64,000 nucleotides of DNA from Terrimonas pollutisoli (GTDB taxonomy: Bacteria > Bacteroidota > Bacteroidia > Chitinophagales > Chitinophagaceae). Below are positions 53,773-62,411 of this stretch, one piece after another (positions within the stretch are counted from its first letter, which is position 1; each line of letters starts with the position of its first letter). The notes below the pieces were generated by a model. The model was not told the origin of the DNA. It was given only the letters and a program-made list of their open reading frames with translations, and searched no databases. The stretch lies in the NCBI RefSeq assembly GCF_029360765.1, contig NZ_JARKNA010000001.1, positions 1,028,041-1,092,040 of the forward strand. Reading direction: 5' to 3'. Both the position numbers and the translations under genes were made by a program.

Positions 53773-55377
53773 ATGACAACAACAATAACGGGTTCAAACA
53801 TTACGGGATTTGTTGGTAGTAAAAAAGGCAGTAAATCCTTTCAGGCCTTTTCTACATTAACGAACCAATATTTAGATGGTGATTTTTATTATGCTACAGA
53901 AGAAGAGTTGGAACATGCATTACAATTAGCTCAGAAAGCATTTACTGTTTATCAAAAAACATCCTTTAAAAAACGGGCTGCTTTTCTGGATGCTATTGCT
54001 GATGAAATAATGGCATTGGGTGAAGTATTGATCGAACGTTGTGTAGCGGAAACAGCTTTGCCCGCAGCCCGTATCATTGGCGAAAGAGGACGCACCTGCA
54101 ATCAATTAAAAATGTTTGCTCAATTATTGAGAGATGGTTGGTGGGTCGATGCCCGCATTGATACTGCACAGCCGCAGCGTCAACCTCTTCCCAAACCGGA
54201 CATACGAAGAATTCTTATTCCTATTGGTCCCGTAGCAGTTTTTGGTGCTTCTAATTTTCCCTTGGCTTTTTCAACTGCTGGCGGAGATACTGCTTCGGCT
54301 TTAGCGGCGGGATGCCCGGTGATCATAAAAGCGCATTCATCACATCCCGGTACAAACGAATTAATTTCTTCAGCCATTATCAAGGCAGCCCAAAAAACCG
54401 GCATACCCGAAGGTGTTTTTTCATCCGTATATCTTTCGCATGCTGATGTGATAAAATTCGTGCAGCATCCGGGAATAAAAGCAGTTGGGTTTACCGGTTC
54501 AAGAGATGTGGGAATGCGTTTGTTCCATGCTGCTGCATCACGACCTGATCCAATTCCTGTGTATGCGGAAATGAGTGCTGTCAATCCTGTTGTTTTATTG
54601 GAAGGAGCCCTAAAAACAAAAGCAGAAAAAATAGCTAAAGACCTGGCCGCATCGATAACGTTGGGTGTAGGTCAGGTTTGTTCCAATCCGGGGTTGGTAT
54701 TGATGATCGATAGTGATACTTCAAAGAAATTTTTACAGGCCCTTGCTCAGGAAATCGCTGCAACTTCACCCGCCACTATGTTGAACAGAAATATTTGCAA
54801 GGCTTATGAAGAAGGGGTAAAGTTTCGGCAAGCTGAAAAGGAAGTTGTAGTATTAGCTAAATCCGTTAAGGAAGCAGACAATGAAAAATACGAAGCACAA
54901 CCTGTGGTGCATACTATTAGTGCTGCCAATTTTTTGGAGAACAAAAATTTATCAGGAGAAATATTCGGGCCGGCATCATTGGTTGTTTTGTGTAAAACAG
55001 AAACAGAATTACAGGCAGTGTTGCAATCTTTAGAAGGCCAGTTAACAGCAACTGTGCATGCTACGGATACAGATGAAAAAACATTGCGGCCGGTAGTGGA
55101 GATCATTACACAAAAATCAGGACGAATAATTTATGGAGCTTATCCAACCGGTGTAGAAGTATGTCATTCCATGCAACACGGCGGGCCTTTTCCTTCTACT
55201 ACCGATGGCCGCACTACATCGGTTGGTACCGCAGCTATCTATCGCTTTGTGCGTCCTGTTGCATTTCAGGATTTTCCTGATCAATTATTGCCTGAGGCTT
55301 TACAGAACAGCAATCCCTTAAACATCCTAAGGCTGGTTGATGCGAAATGGACAAATGAGCCTGTTATGAAAAATTAA
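53773..55377 (+). CDS. NADP-dependent aldehyde dehydrogenase, 2-oxoglutarate-semialdehyde type
   Basis: About 534 residues. I place the start at the ATG at 53773 (MTTTITGSNITGFVGSKKGS), which matches the family start; the ATG 105 bp upstream would add non-homologous sequence. Conserved parts: PIGPVAVFGASNFPLAFSTA, AGCPVIIKAHSSHPG, the catalytic Glu in AEMSAVNPVV and Cys in GVGQVCSNPG, and HGGPFPSTTDGRTTSVG. The HSSHPG pattern and overall form match 2-oxoglutarate-semialdehyde dehydrogenases that end non-phosphorylative pentose pathways with 2-oxoglutarate. This is the strongest evidence for the pathway assigned to the operon. Confidence 0.88.
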   Translation: MTTTITGSNITGFVGSKKGSKSFQAFSTLTNQYLDGDFYYATEEELEHALQLAQKAFTVYQKTSFKKRAAFLDAIADEIMALGEVLIERCVAETALPAARIIGERGRTCNQLKMFAQLLRDGWWVDARIDTAQPQRQPLPKPDIRRILIPIGPVAVFGASNFPLAFSTAGGDTASALAAGCPVIIKAHSSHPGTNELISSAIIKAAQKTGIPEGVFSSVYLSHADVIKFVQHPGIKAVGFTGSRDVGMRLFHAAASRPDPIPVYAEMSAVNPVVLLEGALKTKAEKIAKDLAASITLGVGQVCSNPGLVLMIDSDTSKKFLQALAQEIAATSPATMLNRNICKAYEEGVKFRQAEKEVVVLAKSVKEADNEKYEAQPVVHTISAANFLENKNLSGEIFGPASLVVLCKTETELQAVLQSLEGQLTATVHATDTDEKTLRPVVEIITQKSGRIIYGAYPTGVEVCHSMQHGGPFPSTTDGRTTSVGTAAIYRFVRPVAFQDFPDQLLPEALQNSNPLNILRLVDAKWTNEPVMKN

Positions 55378-55402
55378 TACTTCGTTTATAATATTTGATT
55401 AC

Positions 55403-56440
55403 ATGATAACTATGTTCCGGTTAAACTACATATTACTCCTCGGAAGTTTTTTGTTTACAGCCATCTGTTTTGCACAAGGCAAAACGTATACTGACAGTAT
55501 AAGTCCCATTCGAAAACCATTACCCGGTTTGGGTTTGCAGCAACATGATTTTTTGTATACAGGAGAATGGGATTATCGCAAACCGGTGCAAACTATTTAC
55601 ATCCTACGCAAAGGAAAAATAGTCTGGAGTCATGATATTCCATTTCATGATCCTGCAACAGGCGAGATGGAAGAATTGGGCGATGCTACCATGCGGCCCA
55701 ATGGAAATATTGCATTTTGCCGGAAGACCGGCGCCAGCGAAATAACACCCGATAAAAAAATGATCTGGAATTATGAAGCTCCAAAAGGCACGGAGATCCA
55801 TTCGGTAGAACCAATCGGCACCGATAAAATTTTAATGGTGATAAACGGGGCCCCTGCAATTATAAAACTGATTAACATTAAAACCGGTCAGACAGAAAAA
55901 GAATTGACACTTCCCACAGGTAGTCCTAAGCCGCATGGACAGTTCCGTCGGGTTCGCATGACGAAGGCAGGTACTCTTCTTGCTGCTCACATGGATGCAG
56001 GTAAGGTTTCTGAATACGATTGGAGTGGAAAAGAAATCTGGTCGATAAATGTAAAATCGCCATGGTTGGCTACCCGCTTAAAGAATGGGAATACACTTAT
56101 CACCAGTAATCATGGTTTTGTTATCGAAGTAAACAAAAACGGTGAAACTGTTTGGGAAGTGAACCAGAACGATCTGCGTGATTTCAAACTATACATTCCG
56201 CAAGTCGCAGTAAGATTAGCCAATGGCAACACTGTTATTACAAACTGGTGTCCCAATGGTATTAAGAAACCCGAAGACTGGCCCGGTTCAGTACAAATTT
56301 TAGAAGTAACACGAGATAAAAAATTGGTATGGGCATTGAGCCAATGGTCCGATCCGGATTTGGGGCCTGCTTCTTCTTTCCAGCTTTTGGATGAACCTAC
56401 TATTAAAAAAAGCAAGGGCTATTTGAAACGCTACAAATAA
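55403..56440 (+). CDS. Secreted PQQ-like beta-propeller protein
   Basis: A 345-residue exported protein (signal peptide ending FAQG). It is made of WD/PQQ-like repeats with Trp or Asn-Gly turns: RKGKIVWSHDIPF, DATMRPNGNIAFCRK, WLATRLKNGNTLITSNHG, VAVRLANGNTVITNWCPNG and TRDKKLVWALSQW. No enzyme motif is evident. It may bind a sugar or act as a partner to the downstream sugar dehydrogenase. It lies 25 bp after the aldehyde dehydrogenase and 174 bp before GH3. I cannot assign a function beyond fold. Confidence 0.7.
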   Translation: MITMFRLNYILLLGSFLFTAICFAQGKTYTDSISPIRKPLPGLGLQQHDFLYTGEWDYRKPVQTIYILRKGKIVWSHDIPFHDPATGEMEELGDATMRPNGNIAFCRKTGASEITPDKKMIWNYEAPKGTEIHSVEPIGTDKILMVINGAPAIIKLINIKTGQTEKELTLPTGSPKPHGQFRRVRMTKAGTLLAAHMDAGKVSEYDWSGKEIWSINVKSPWLATRLKNGNTLITSNHGFVIEVNKNGETVWEVNQNDLRDFKLYIPQVAVRLANGNTVITNWCPNGIKKPEDWPGSVQILEVTRDKKLVWALSQWSDPDLGPASSFQLLDEPTIKKSKGYLKRYK

Positions 56441-56614
56441 GATTCAGTCAATTCATTTTTTTCCATTTTCATAAATGTTGTTCAAAAACTAAATGTCATT
56501 TAAAAAAAATGGATTGGTAAAGTGATGGCGTCATGATAAGAGATTTCATAAACATTGAATCCAATGCGCAGAATTATTTTGAAAAAGTCAATTATTAAAT
56601 ATTAAAACTATAAA

Positions 56615-58804
56615 ATGAAAATTGTTCAGCGGATAACAAGCATCATTTTTCTGGTTGCTTTCCAGGGTAATCTGTTTGCGCAAACATCAGCAAAGGAGAT
56701 AGCGTCTTATCTTGATCCCGGCCAGCCTGTTGAAAAACGGGTGGAAGATTTGATTTCCCGGTTAACTATAGAAGAGAAGGCCATCCTCCTGAATCACAAG
56801 GGGCCGGTTGTGGAACGCTTTTCTATTAAGTCGGATAATTGGAACCAATGCTTGCACGGTGTAGTGTGGAATAAACCCACAACCATGTTCCCTGTTTCCA
56901 TTGCTATGGCAGCCACCTGGAACACGAAGCTGATTAATGAAGTAGCTACAGCGATTTCAGATGAAGCCCGTGCCATTTATAATGGATGGCACCAGGATTC
57001 AAATTTTCAAGGTGATAAGAAAGGCCTGATATACCGGGCCCCTGTTATTAATATTAGCCGTAACCCGTATTGGGGTCGTATCAACGAGTGTTATGGCGAA
57101 GATCCTTTCTTAACCGGACGAATAGGAGTTGCTTTCATCAAAGGTCTCCAGGGAACTGATCCTAAATACCTGAAGCTGGCGGCTACTCTCAAGCATTATG
57201 CGGTTAATAATGTAGAAAGAGATAGAATGAAATTGTCAAGTACGGTAAGCGAACGGATGTTGCATGAGTTCTGGCTTCCGCATTTTCGCGATTGTATTGT
57301 AGAAGGTGGCGCCCATTCAGTGATGGCATCTTATAATGCTATCAATGGAGTTCCCAACAACATCAATAAAATGCTTTTGACGGATATACTGAAAAAACAA
57401 TGGGGATTCAAGGGTTTTGTGGTTTCAGATTTAGGTGGGGTAAATACAATGGTTAAAGGCCATGAAAAAGGAAAGATGAGTTTTGAAGAAGCCGTAGCCA
57501 AATCAATAATTGCCGGTTGTGATTTTTCTGACAAGGAGTTTATGGAGTATATACCGGCTGCGGTTAAAAACGGGCTGTTGTCAGAAGCTCAATTGAACGA
57601 AGCACTATTTCGTGTTTTGCGTACCCGTTTTTTATTAGGTGAATTTGATTCGCAAACTCTTGTGCCCTATAGCAAAATTCCTCTTTCTGTTATTGGAAGC
57701 GAAGCACATCGTGAACTGGCTTTAAAAACAGCACAGGAAGCGATTGTGTTGTTGAGCAACAAAAACAATGAGTTGCCTTTGGATAAAACAAAAATCAAAA
57801 CGATTGCTGTTATCGGCCCTCATGCTAATGTGTTTACCGCTGGTGGTTATAGTGGTAAAGCAAAAGATCCAGTAACTCCTTTACAGGGAATAAAAAACAG
57901 GATGCAGCCCGGAACGGAAATATTGTTTGTAGCAGGTGGTCAGATTGCCCCATCAAAAGATAGTACGGCTGCGCCTTTTAACAAAGAGGAAGAACTGAAA
58001 AAAGCTATTGAAGCGGCGAAAAAAGCAGATGTAGTGATACTGTATGTTGGTACTTCTTTGGCTATTGAAGCAGAAGGAAGGGATCGTACTTCACTCACGT
58101 TGCCAGGTAACCAGGAGGAACTGGTGAAAGCAGTACTCGCTGTTAATCCCCGTTCCATCATTGTAGAAATGAATGCAGGCCCGCTTACTATTCCTGAAAT
58201 AAAAGAAAAAGCACCTGCTATTTTAGAAGCCTGGTGGTTAGGAGAAGAAGGCGGTAATGCGATTGCTGATGTACTTTTTGGAAATGTAAATCCCGGTGGT
58301 AAACTTCCATTAACTGTATATGCATCCGAAGAGCAAGTGCCTTCTGTAGATGAATATGATGTAACAAAAGGGTTTACCTATATGTATCTGCAGGGTAAAC
58401 CACTCTTTGCATTTGGTCATGGTTTAAGCTACACAACTTTTACTTACAGTGATTTGAAAATTGCGTCAAAAAAGATCAAGGCGAATGGAAAAATTACAAT
58501 GAGTGTTACTGTAAAAAATACAGGTAAAAGAAAAGGCGACGAAGTGGTGCAGCTTTATGTACATGATGTAGCCAGCAGTGTAAAACGGCCTTCAAAAGAA
58601 TTAAGAGGGTTTGAAAGAATCAGTTTAAATCCTGGGGAAACGAAAACAGTAAAGTTTGAAGTGCCTGCAGAAAAACTTGCATTCTATGATGAGAAGACGC
58701 ATCGTTTTGTAGTAGAGCCTGGCTTCTTTGATATCATGGTGGGCAGTTCTTCTGAAGATACCAGGTTGAAGGATAAAATTGAGGTAGTTGATGGCGGTAA
58801 ATAA
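56615..58804 (+). CDS. GH3 beta-glycosidase (beta-xylosidase/beta-glucosidase type)
   Basis: A 729-residue periplasmic enzyme (signal peptide ending NLFAQ). The N-terminal barrel has KHYAVNNVERDR and the nucleophile Asp272 in GFVVSDLGGV. The second domain has AVIGPHANVFTAGGYSG and the acid/base region near GTSLAIEAEGRDRTSLTLPG. The end is a fibronectin-III-like domain (KNTGKRKGDEVVQLYVHDVA, LRGFERISLNPGETKTVKFE). Such enzymes split xylose or glucose from short oligosaccharides. It follows the oxidative genes, suggesting it supplies the sugars. The 174 bp before it has AT-rich sequence that may hold a promoter. Confidence 0.88.
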   Translation: MKIVQRITSIIFLVAFQGNLFAQTSAKEIASYLDPGQPVEKRVEDLISRLTIEEKAILLNHKGPVVERFSIKSDNWNQCLHGVVWNKPTTMFPVSIAMAATWNTKLINEVATAISDEARAIYNGWHQDSNFQGDKKGLIYRAPVINISRNPYWGRINECYGEDPFLTGRIGVAFIKGLQGTDPKYLKLAATLKHYAVNNVERDRMKLSSTVSERMLHEFWLPHFRDCIVEGGAHSVMASYNAINGVPNNINKMLLTDILKKQWGFKGFVVSDLGGVNTMVKGHEKGKMSFEEAVAKSIIAGCDFSDKEFMEYIPAAVKNGLLSEAQLNEALFRVLRTRFLLGEFDSQTLVPYSKIPLSVIGSEAHRELALKTAQEAIVLLSNKNNELPLDKTKIKTIAVIGPHANVFTAGGYSGKAKDPVTPLQGIKNRMQPGTEILFVAGGQIAPSKDSTAAPFNKEEELKKAIEAAKKADVVILYVGTSLAIEAEGRDRTSLTLPGNQEELVKAVLAVNPRSIIVEMNAGPLTIPEIKEKAPAILEAWWLGEEGGNAIADVLFGNVNPGGKLPLTVYASEEQVPSVDEYDVTKGFTYMYLQGKPLFAFGHGLSYTTFTYSDLKIASKKIKANGKITMSVTVKNTGKRKGDEVVQLYVHDVASSVKRPSKELRGFERISLNPGETKTVKFEVPAEKLAFYDEKTHRFVVEPGFFDIMVGSSSEDTRLKDKIEVVDGGK

Positions 58805-58920
58805 AGCGGTGCTGAAGGAATAGAAGCATCATTTCTATTCTTTCGGCCATTTACCAGGTATACAGAATTATGTTATTCCGCAGTTTAAAAATTTTTACTC
58901 TATAAAAATCAATCACGTTA

Positions 58921-60669
58921 ATGAATCTTATGGTTAAGGAAAAGGAAATGATTTCGTCAAAGAACAATTTATTGGCAACCATTTTTCTATTATTGCTTTT
59001 GCCTTTTAAAGGCACAACACAAACCACATCCTCTGACAGTACGGGCTTAAAATTACCTCCGGGTTTTTCAGCAGTTGTGTTGGCGGAAAATCTCGGTAAG
59101 ACAAGACATTTGCTGGTTACGCCTCAAAACGATATTTATGTGCGGTTGGCCCGACCGGTCAATGGAAAAGGCACACTGCTGTTGCATGAAGAAGATGGAA
59201 AAGCTAAGGTGAAATTTGGCTTTGGTAATTATGGTGGTACCGGCGTTTATCTGCGGGATGGTTATTTGTATACTTCTTCTAACTCGGAGATCTTTCGTTA
59301 TAAAGTAGATGCCAACAATGAAGTCGATACCAACTCTGTTGAACGGATTGTTACTGGTTTGGTAGACAAAGGCACACATGAAACGAAATCCATTATGATG
59401 GATGGAGAAGGAAATATGTATATACCCATTGGCTGTCCTACCAACTCCTGCCAGGAAAAAGACCGGCAGAAAGGATCTTTGGGAATAGCAGGCTGCCCGC
59501 TATTGGAAACAAGCGGTGGTGTATGGATGTTTAAACGGGATAAAAAAGACCAGACCTATGCCGATGGTATCCGCTATGCAACCGGACTTCGCAATGTAGT
59601 GGCAGTGGATTGGAATTATGAAAGCAACAAACTCTTTGTTATGCAGCACGGGAGAGATCAGCTCAATTTTATTTTCCCCGATCTTTTTACAACAAAGGAT
59701 AATGCAGAAATACCGGCGGAGTGTATGTATGCACTGAACAAGGATGATAATGCAGGCTGGCCTTTTATCTATTATGATCGCTTGCAAAAAAAGAAAATAA
59801 TGGCGCCTGAATATGGAGGGGATGGGAAAAAAGAAGGAAGCAGTGAATATATTGATCCGGCTGCTGCTTATCCCGCCCATATGGCTCCTAATGGATTATT
59901 GTTCTATACCGGCAACCAGTTTCCCGCAAAGTATAAGAACGGAGCCTTTATTGCATTTCATGGATCATGGAATCGTTCTCCCGAACCGCAGGCAGGTTAT
60001 TTCGTAGTGTTTCAACCTTTCAAAAATGGAATGCCATCTGGTGATTGGGAAGTGTTCGCCGATAATTTTTCCGGCTCACCGGAAAAGACTGCTTCCGGCC
60101 GTGGCAATCACCGTCCTTGCGGACTGGCACAAGGCCCTGATGGTTCTTTATATGTTACTGACGATGTGAAAGGGACGATCTTTAAAATCTCCTACAATAA
60201 AAAAGATAGCGTAGTTAAAAAAATAGCTGCCAAATCATTAAGTACAAAACAGGCAACAACAGTTAAGAAAACAGCAACTCCTGCCTCAACAAAGATCAGT
60301 GCAACAACCAAACCTGTTGTAAAAGCTGTACCAGTTTCAAAAGGAAGCATGAGTGCTGGTAAAGCGATTTACATGCAGAGTTGTGTTACCTGTCACCAGG
60401 TAGACGGGGGTGGAGTAGGCAATCTGAATCCACCAATCATTAAAAACAGTTATGTTCTGGGTAATAAAACCCGTCTAATTAATGTGGTATTGAAAGGGCT
60501 GAGCCAGCAGGATGTAGATGGAGAAAAATATAGTAATGCTATGCCGCCACTGAATTATTTCACTGATCAACAAGTTGCCGATGTGCTTACTTATGTACGC
60601 AATAGTTTTGGAAATAAAGCAAGTGCAATAACAGCGGAAGAGGTGAAAAAAGCGAGAGGGAAGAAATAA
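58921..60669 (+). CDS. PQQ-type sugar dehydrogenase fused to cytochrome c
   Basis: A 582-residue exported oxidoreductase with an N-terminal signal segment (NNLLATIFLLLLLPFKGTTQ). Residues about 40-430 form a beta-propeller of the sorbosone/glucose dehydrogenase type (GFSAVVLAENLGKTRHLLVT, YATGLRNVVAVDWNYESNKL, AFHGSWNRSPEPQAGYFVVF, NHRPCGLAQGPDGSLYVTDD). A Lys/Thr/Ala-rich linker leads to a class I cytochrome c with CVTCH at 488-492 and the methionine in AMPPLNYFTD. It should oxidise a sugar in the periplasm and pass electrons to the haem. In context the substrate is likely an aldose released by the glycosidases. No PQQ synthesis genes are in the window. Confidence 0.85.
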   Translation: MNLMVKEKEMISSKNNLLATIFLLLLLPFKGTTQTTSSDSTGLKLPPGFSAVVLAENLGKTRHLLVTPQNDIYVRLARPVNGKGTLLLHEEDGKAKVKFGFGNYGGTGVYLRDGYLYTSSNSEIFRYKVDANNEVDTNSVERIVTGLVDKGTHETKSIMMDGEGNMYIPIGCPTNSCQEKDRQKGSLGIAGCPLLETSGGVWMFKRDKKDQTYADGIRYATGLRNVVAVDWNYESNKLFVMQHGRDQLNFIFPDLFTTKDNAEIPAECMYALNKDDNAGWPFIYYDRLQKKKIMAPEYGGDGKKEGSSEYIDPAAAYPAHMAPNGLLFYTGNQFPAKYKNGAFIAFHGSWNRSPEPQAGYFVVFQPFKNGMPSGDWEVFADNFSGSPEKTASGRGNHRPCGLAQGPDGSLYVTDDVKGTIFKISYNKKDSVVKKIAAKSLSTKQATTVKKTATPASTKISATTKPVVKAVPVSKGSMSAGKAIYMQSCVTCHQVDGGGVGNLNPPIIKNSYVLGNKTRLINVVLKGLSQQDVDGEKYSNAMPPLNYFTDQQVADVLTYVRNSFGNKASAITAEEVKKARGKK

Positions 60670-60759
60670 AAGTTTTAGATTTTAAAAAGCATTTGAAATA
60701 TGGGATCAAACTCGAATTGTACTAATAAGGAAGAGATTAATAAATCAAAAAGATAAAAC

Positions 60760-61145
60760 ATGTACTTCAAGTTAATGTACGCTACATTCTTTTTATTTTT
60801 CAGCACCTTTTCGTATGCACAAAAGTCTTCTGCTAAAATTCAAAAGCTGAAGGATAATCATACAATAACTGAAAAAATAAATACCTTCACCAAACCGCTT
60901 TTTTATGAATATTATAGCTTAATACGGCAACAAAAGACGTTACAACTGTAACAGAACAATCAGTTGTATTTGATGAAGACTATTTCAGCATCTCCCAATC
61001 AACCCTCTCGTTCAGTATTATTGTGCATAGTAGCAACAAAAAGGAAAAGATTGCAGTTAGAATAGTTGGTGTATTGGGAAGAGTTATTGAGAATAAAAAT
61101 TTAATTACTGAGGGACAAACCTTCAAGCATGCATTTATCTGGTAA
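60760..61145 (+). pseudogene. Remnant of a secreted protein with a type IX sorting domain
   Basis: A signal peptide start (MYFKLMYATFFLFFSTFSYA) and about 40 residues run to a stop at 60951. In another frame from about 60900 the sequence reads NTATKDVTTVTEQSVVFDED and later KIAVRIVGVLGRVIENKNL, EGQTFKHAFIW, ending at TAA 61145. The latter part matches the beta-strand pattern of type A sorting domains of the Bacteroidota type IX secretion system, but lacks the last strand. The body of the gene is deleted. It was probably a larger surface protein. Confidence 0.5.
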
Positions 61146-61176
61146 ATAATATGTTCATATGTACAAACATATTATT
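61145..61176. repeat. Perfect 11-bp inverted repeat with 10-nt loop
   Basis: AATAATATGTT and AACATATTATT enclose CATATGTACA, itself holding CATATG. It begins on the last base of the remnant's stop codon. It may be a terminator for the upstream transcript or an operator; it resembles the ATGT-ACAT operator at 62293. Confidence 0.5.
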
Positions 61177-61466
61177 AAATTTGATTTTTGGCAAAAATAT
61201 ATTCTTCTAAGCCCTCAAGGGTGTTGGTGGGAGGAGTGTAAGATGAAATGAAATTGTTAAGCTGGAATGTTTACCGGCAAGGTGAAGTTGATGGAAGAAA
61301 TTCAAAGGCCTTCCCTAAAATGTAGGGTAAGTAAATTGAAGTGAACGAAAAATTTGATTATTGGTTTATGCTGCTAAAAAATAGAAGTTTGATTTTGAAG
61401 CAATCTATTGCAACCTGTTATACAAGAAATAAAAGACTTCCAGCAATTCTGATAGAAATGGCTTTC
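61177..61466. other. Intergenic region before the GntR gene end
   Basis: No supported gene. A 60-codon plus-strand frame (61341-61523, GTG start) overlaps the 3' end of the GntR gene and has no recognisable features. Confidence 0.4.
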
Positions 61467-62195
61467 TTATTCTCTCCTGCTTTCAATTGTATAGATAAAA
61501 CTATCGGCTCTGTAGAAGCCTAAATTATATTCTATCGGACGTTCTGCCTGGTCAAAAACAAACCTTTTTCTAAGTAAGACTGGGCTTTCTAAGTCAAGTT
61601 GTAATTTACCTGTTAAAAATTTGTCGGCAGCTCTTGCACTGATTTCTTCTTTGGAAAGATTTGCCAGAACCTGATAATCCTTTTCCAGAATTTCATATAA
61701 TGGTCTTTTGAAATCTTCTTCCCCTGTAAGTCCGATCCGCGGATGGAAAAAAGAGACAAAGTAAACAAATGGTACTTCCGGTCGTCCCCTTAATCTTTCT
61801 AACCTTAACACTTTCTTGTTTCCCCGTATTTCAAAAAAATTGGCTACAGTTTCTTCAGGTTTGACCCAGCTTAGGTTAAGCTCAAAATTTTTAATTGGTA
61901 TTCCCCGTACAGCCATTTCCTGCGAAAAGCTCAGCCAATTCAAAGCTTTTGAGCTTACTGTGTTGTTAACCTTAGTGCCAAAGCGTTTTTTTCTTACCAG
62001 CAGACCTTCATATACCAGTTTATTAACTGCCTGTCTCAACGTTCCCCTGGAAATATTAAGCTTTTTGGCAAGCTCGATTTCATTGGGCAGGTGTTTGCCT
62101 TTCTGGTACTGTGGCTGTTTAATAATCCTTCTAAGGAGTTCCTCTGTCTGAATGTGCAACGGGATAGGGCTCTTATGGTCTAGTGTAAAGGTCAT
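61467..62195 (-). CDS. GntR-family transcription regulator, HutC/UTRA type
   Basis: A 242-residue repressor or activator. Residues 5-75 form the winged helix-turn-helix (NEIELAKKLNISRGTLRQAV, YEGLLVRKKRFGTKV). Residues 90-240 make a UTRA-like ligand domain (KVLRLERLRGRPEVPFVYFV, SPVLLRKRFVFDQAERPIEY). Members sense sugars or sugar acids. It is divergent from the glycosidase gene at 62412, and the 216-bp gap between them holds a perfect palindrome. It is the only regulator near the right end. Whether it also controls the sugar-acid operon is unknown. Confidence 0.86.
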   Translation of the reverse strand: MTFTLDHKSPIPLHIQTEELLRRIIKQPQYQKGKHLPNEIELAKKLNISRGTLRQAVNKLVYEGLLVRKKRFGTKVNNTVSSKALNWLSFSQEMAVRGIPIKNFELNLSWVKPEETVANFFEIRGNKKVLRLERLRGRPEVPFVYFVSFFHPRIGLTGEEDFKRPLYEILEKDYQVLANLSKEEISARAADKFLTGKLQLDLESPVLLRKRFVFDQAERPIEYNLGFYRADSFIYTIESRRE

Positions 62196-62292
62196 ACGTA
62201 TCTATAAAGGCAAAATATTACTTTTTTTGGAGCAGTTTGATAAAAGTAAATCGTGCCGGTAAAAATAATCAAAAATCTTAGATTATATGTAT

Positions 62293-62308
62293 AAATGTAT
62301 ATACATTT
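62293..62308. promoter_or_regulatory. Palindromic operator between GntR gene and glycosidase
   Basis: AAATGTATATACATTT is a perfect 16-bp palindrome, lying 98 bp before the GntR gene start and 104 bp before the glycosidase start. GntR/HutC proteins commonly bind short GT-rich or AC-rich palindromes of this size in divergent regions. I see nothing else in the gap except AT-rich promoter-like sequence. Confidence 0.5.
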
Positions 62309-62411
62309 GATAAATGAGTTTTGTTGATTTTGTTATAGAAGTTTTATTGGAGCGCATAAATAGGTTCATCCCGGGTTTCCACTAAAACAAAGAGGTCAAG
62401 GTTTTTTTAAA

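Noticed and set aside
61341..61523. 60-codon plus-strand frame
   Set aside because: It overlaps the 3' end of the GntR gene, starts with GTG and shows no recognisable features.
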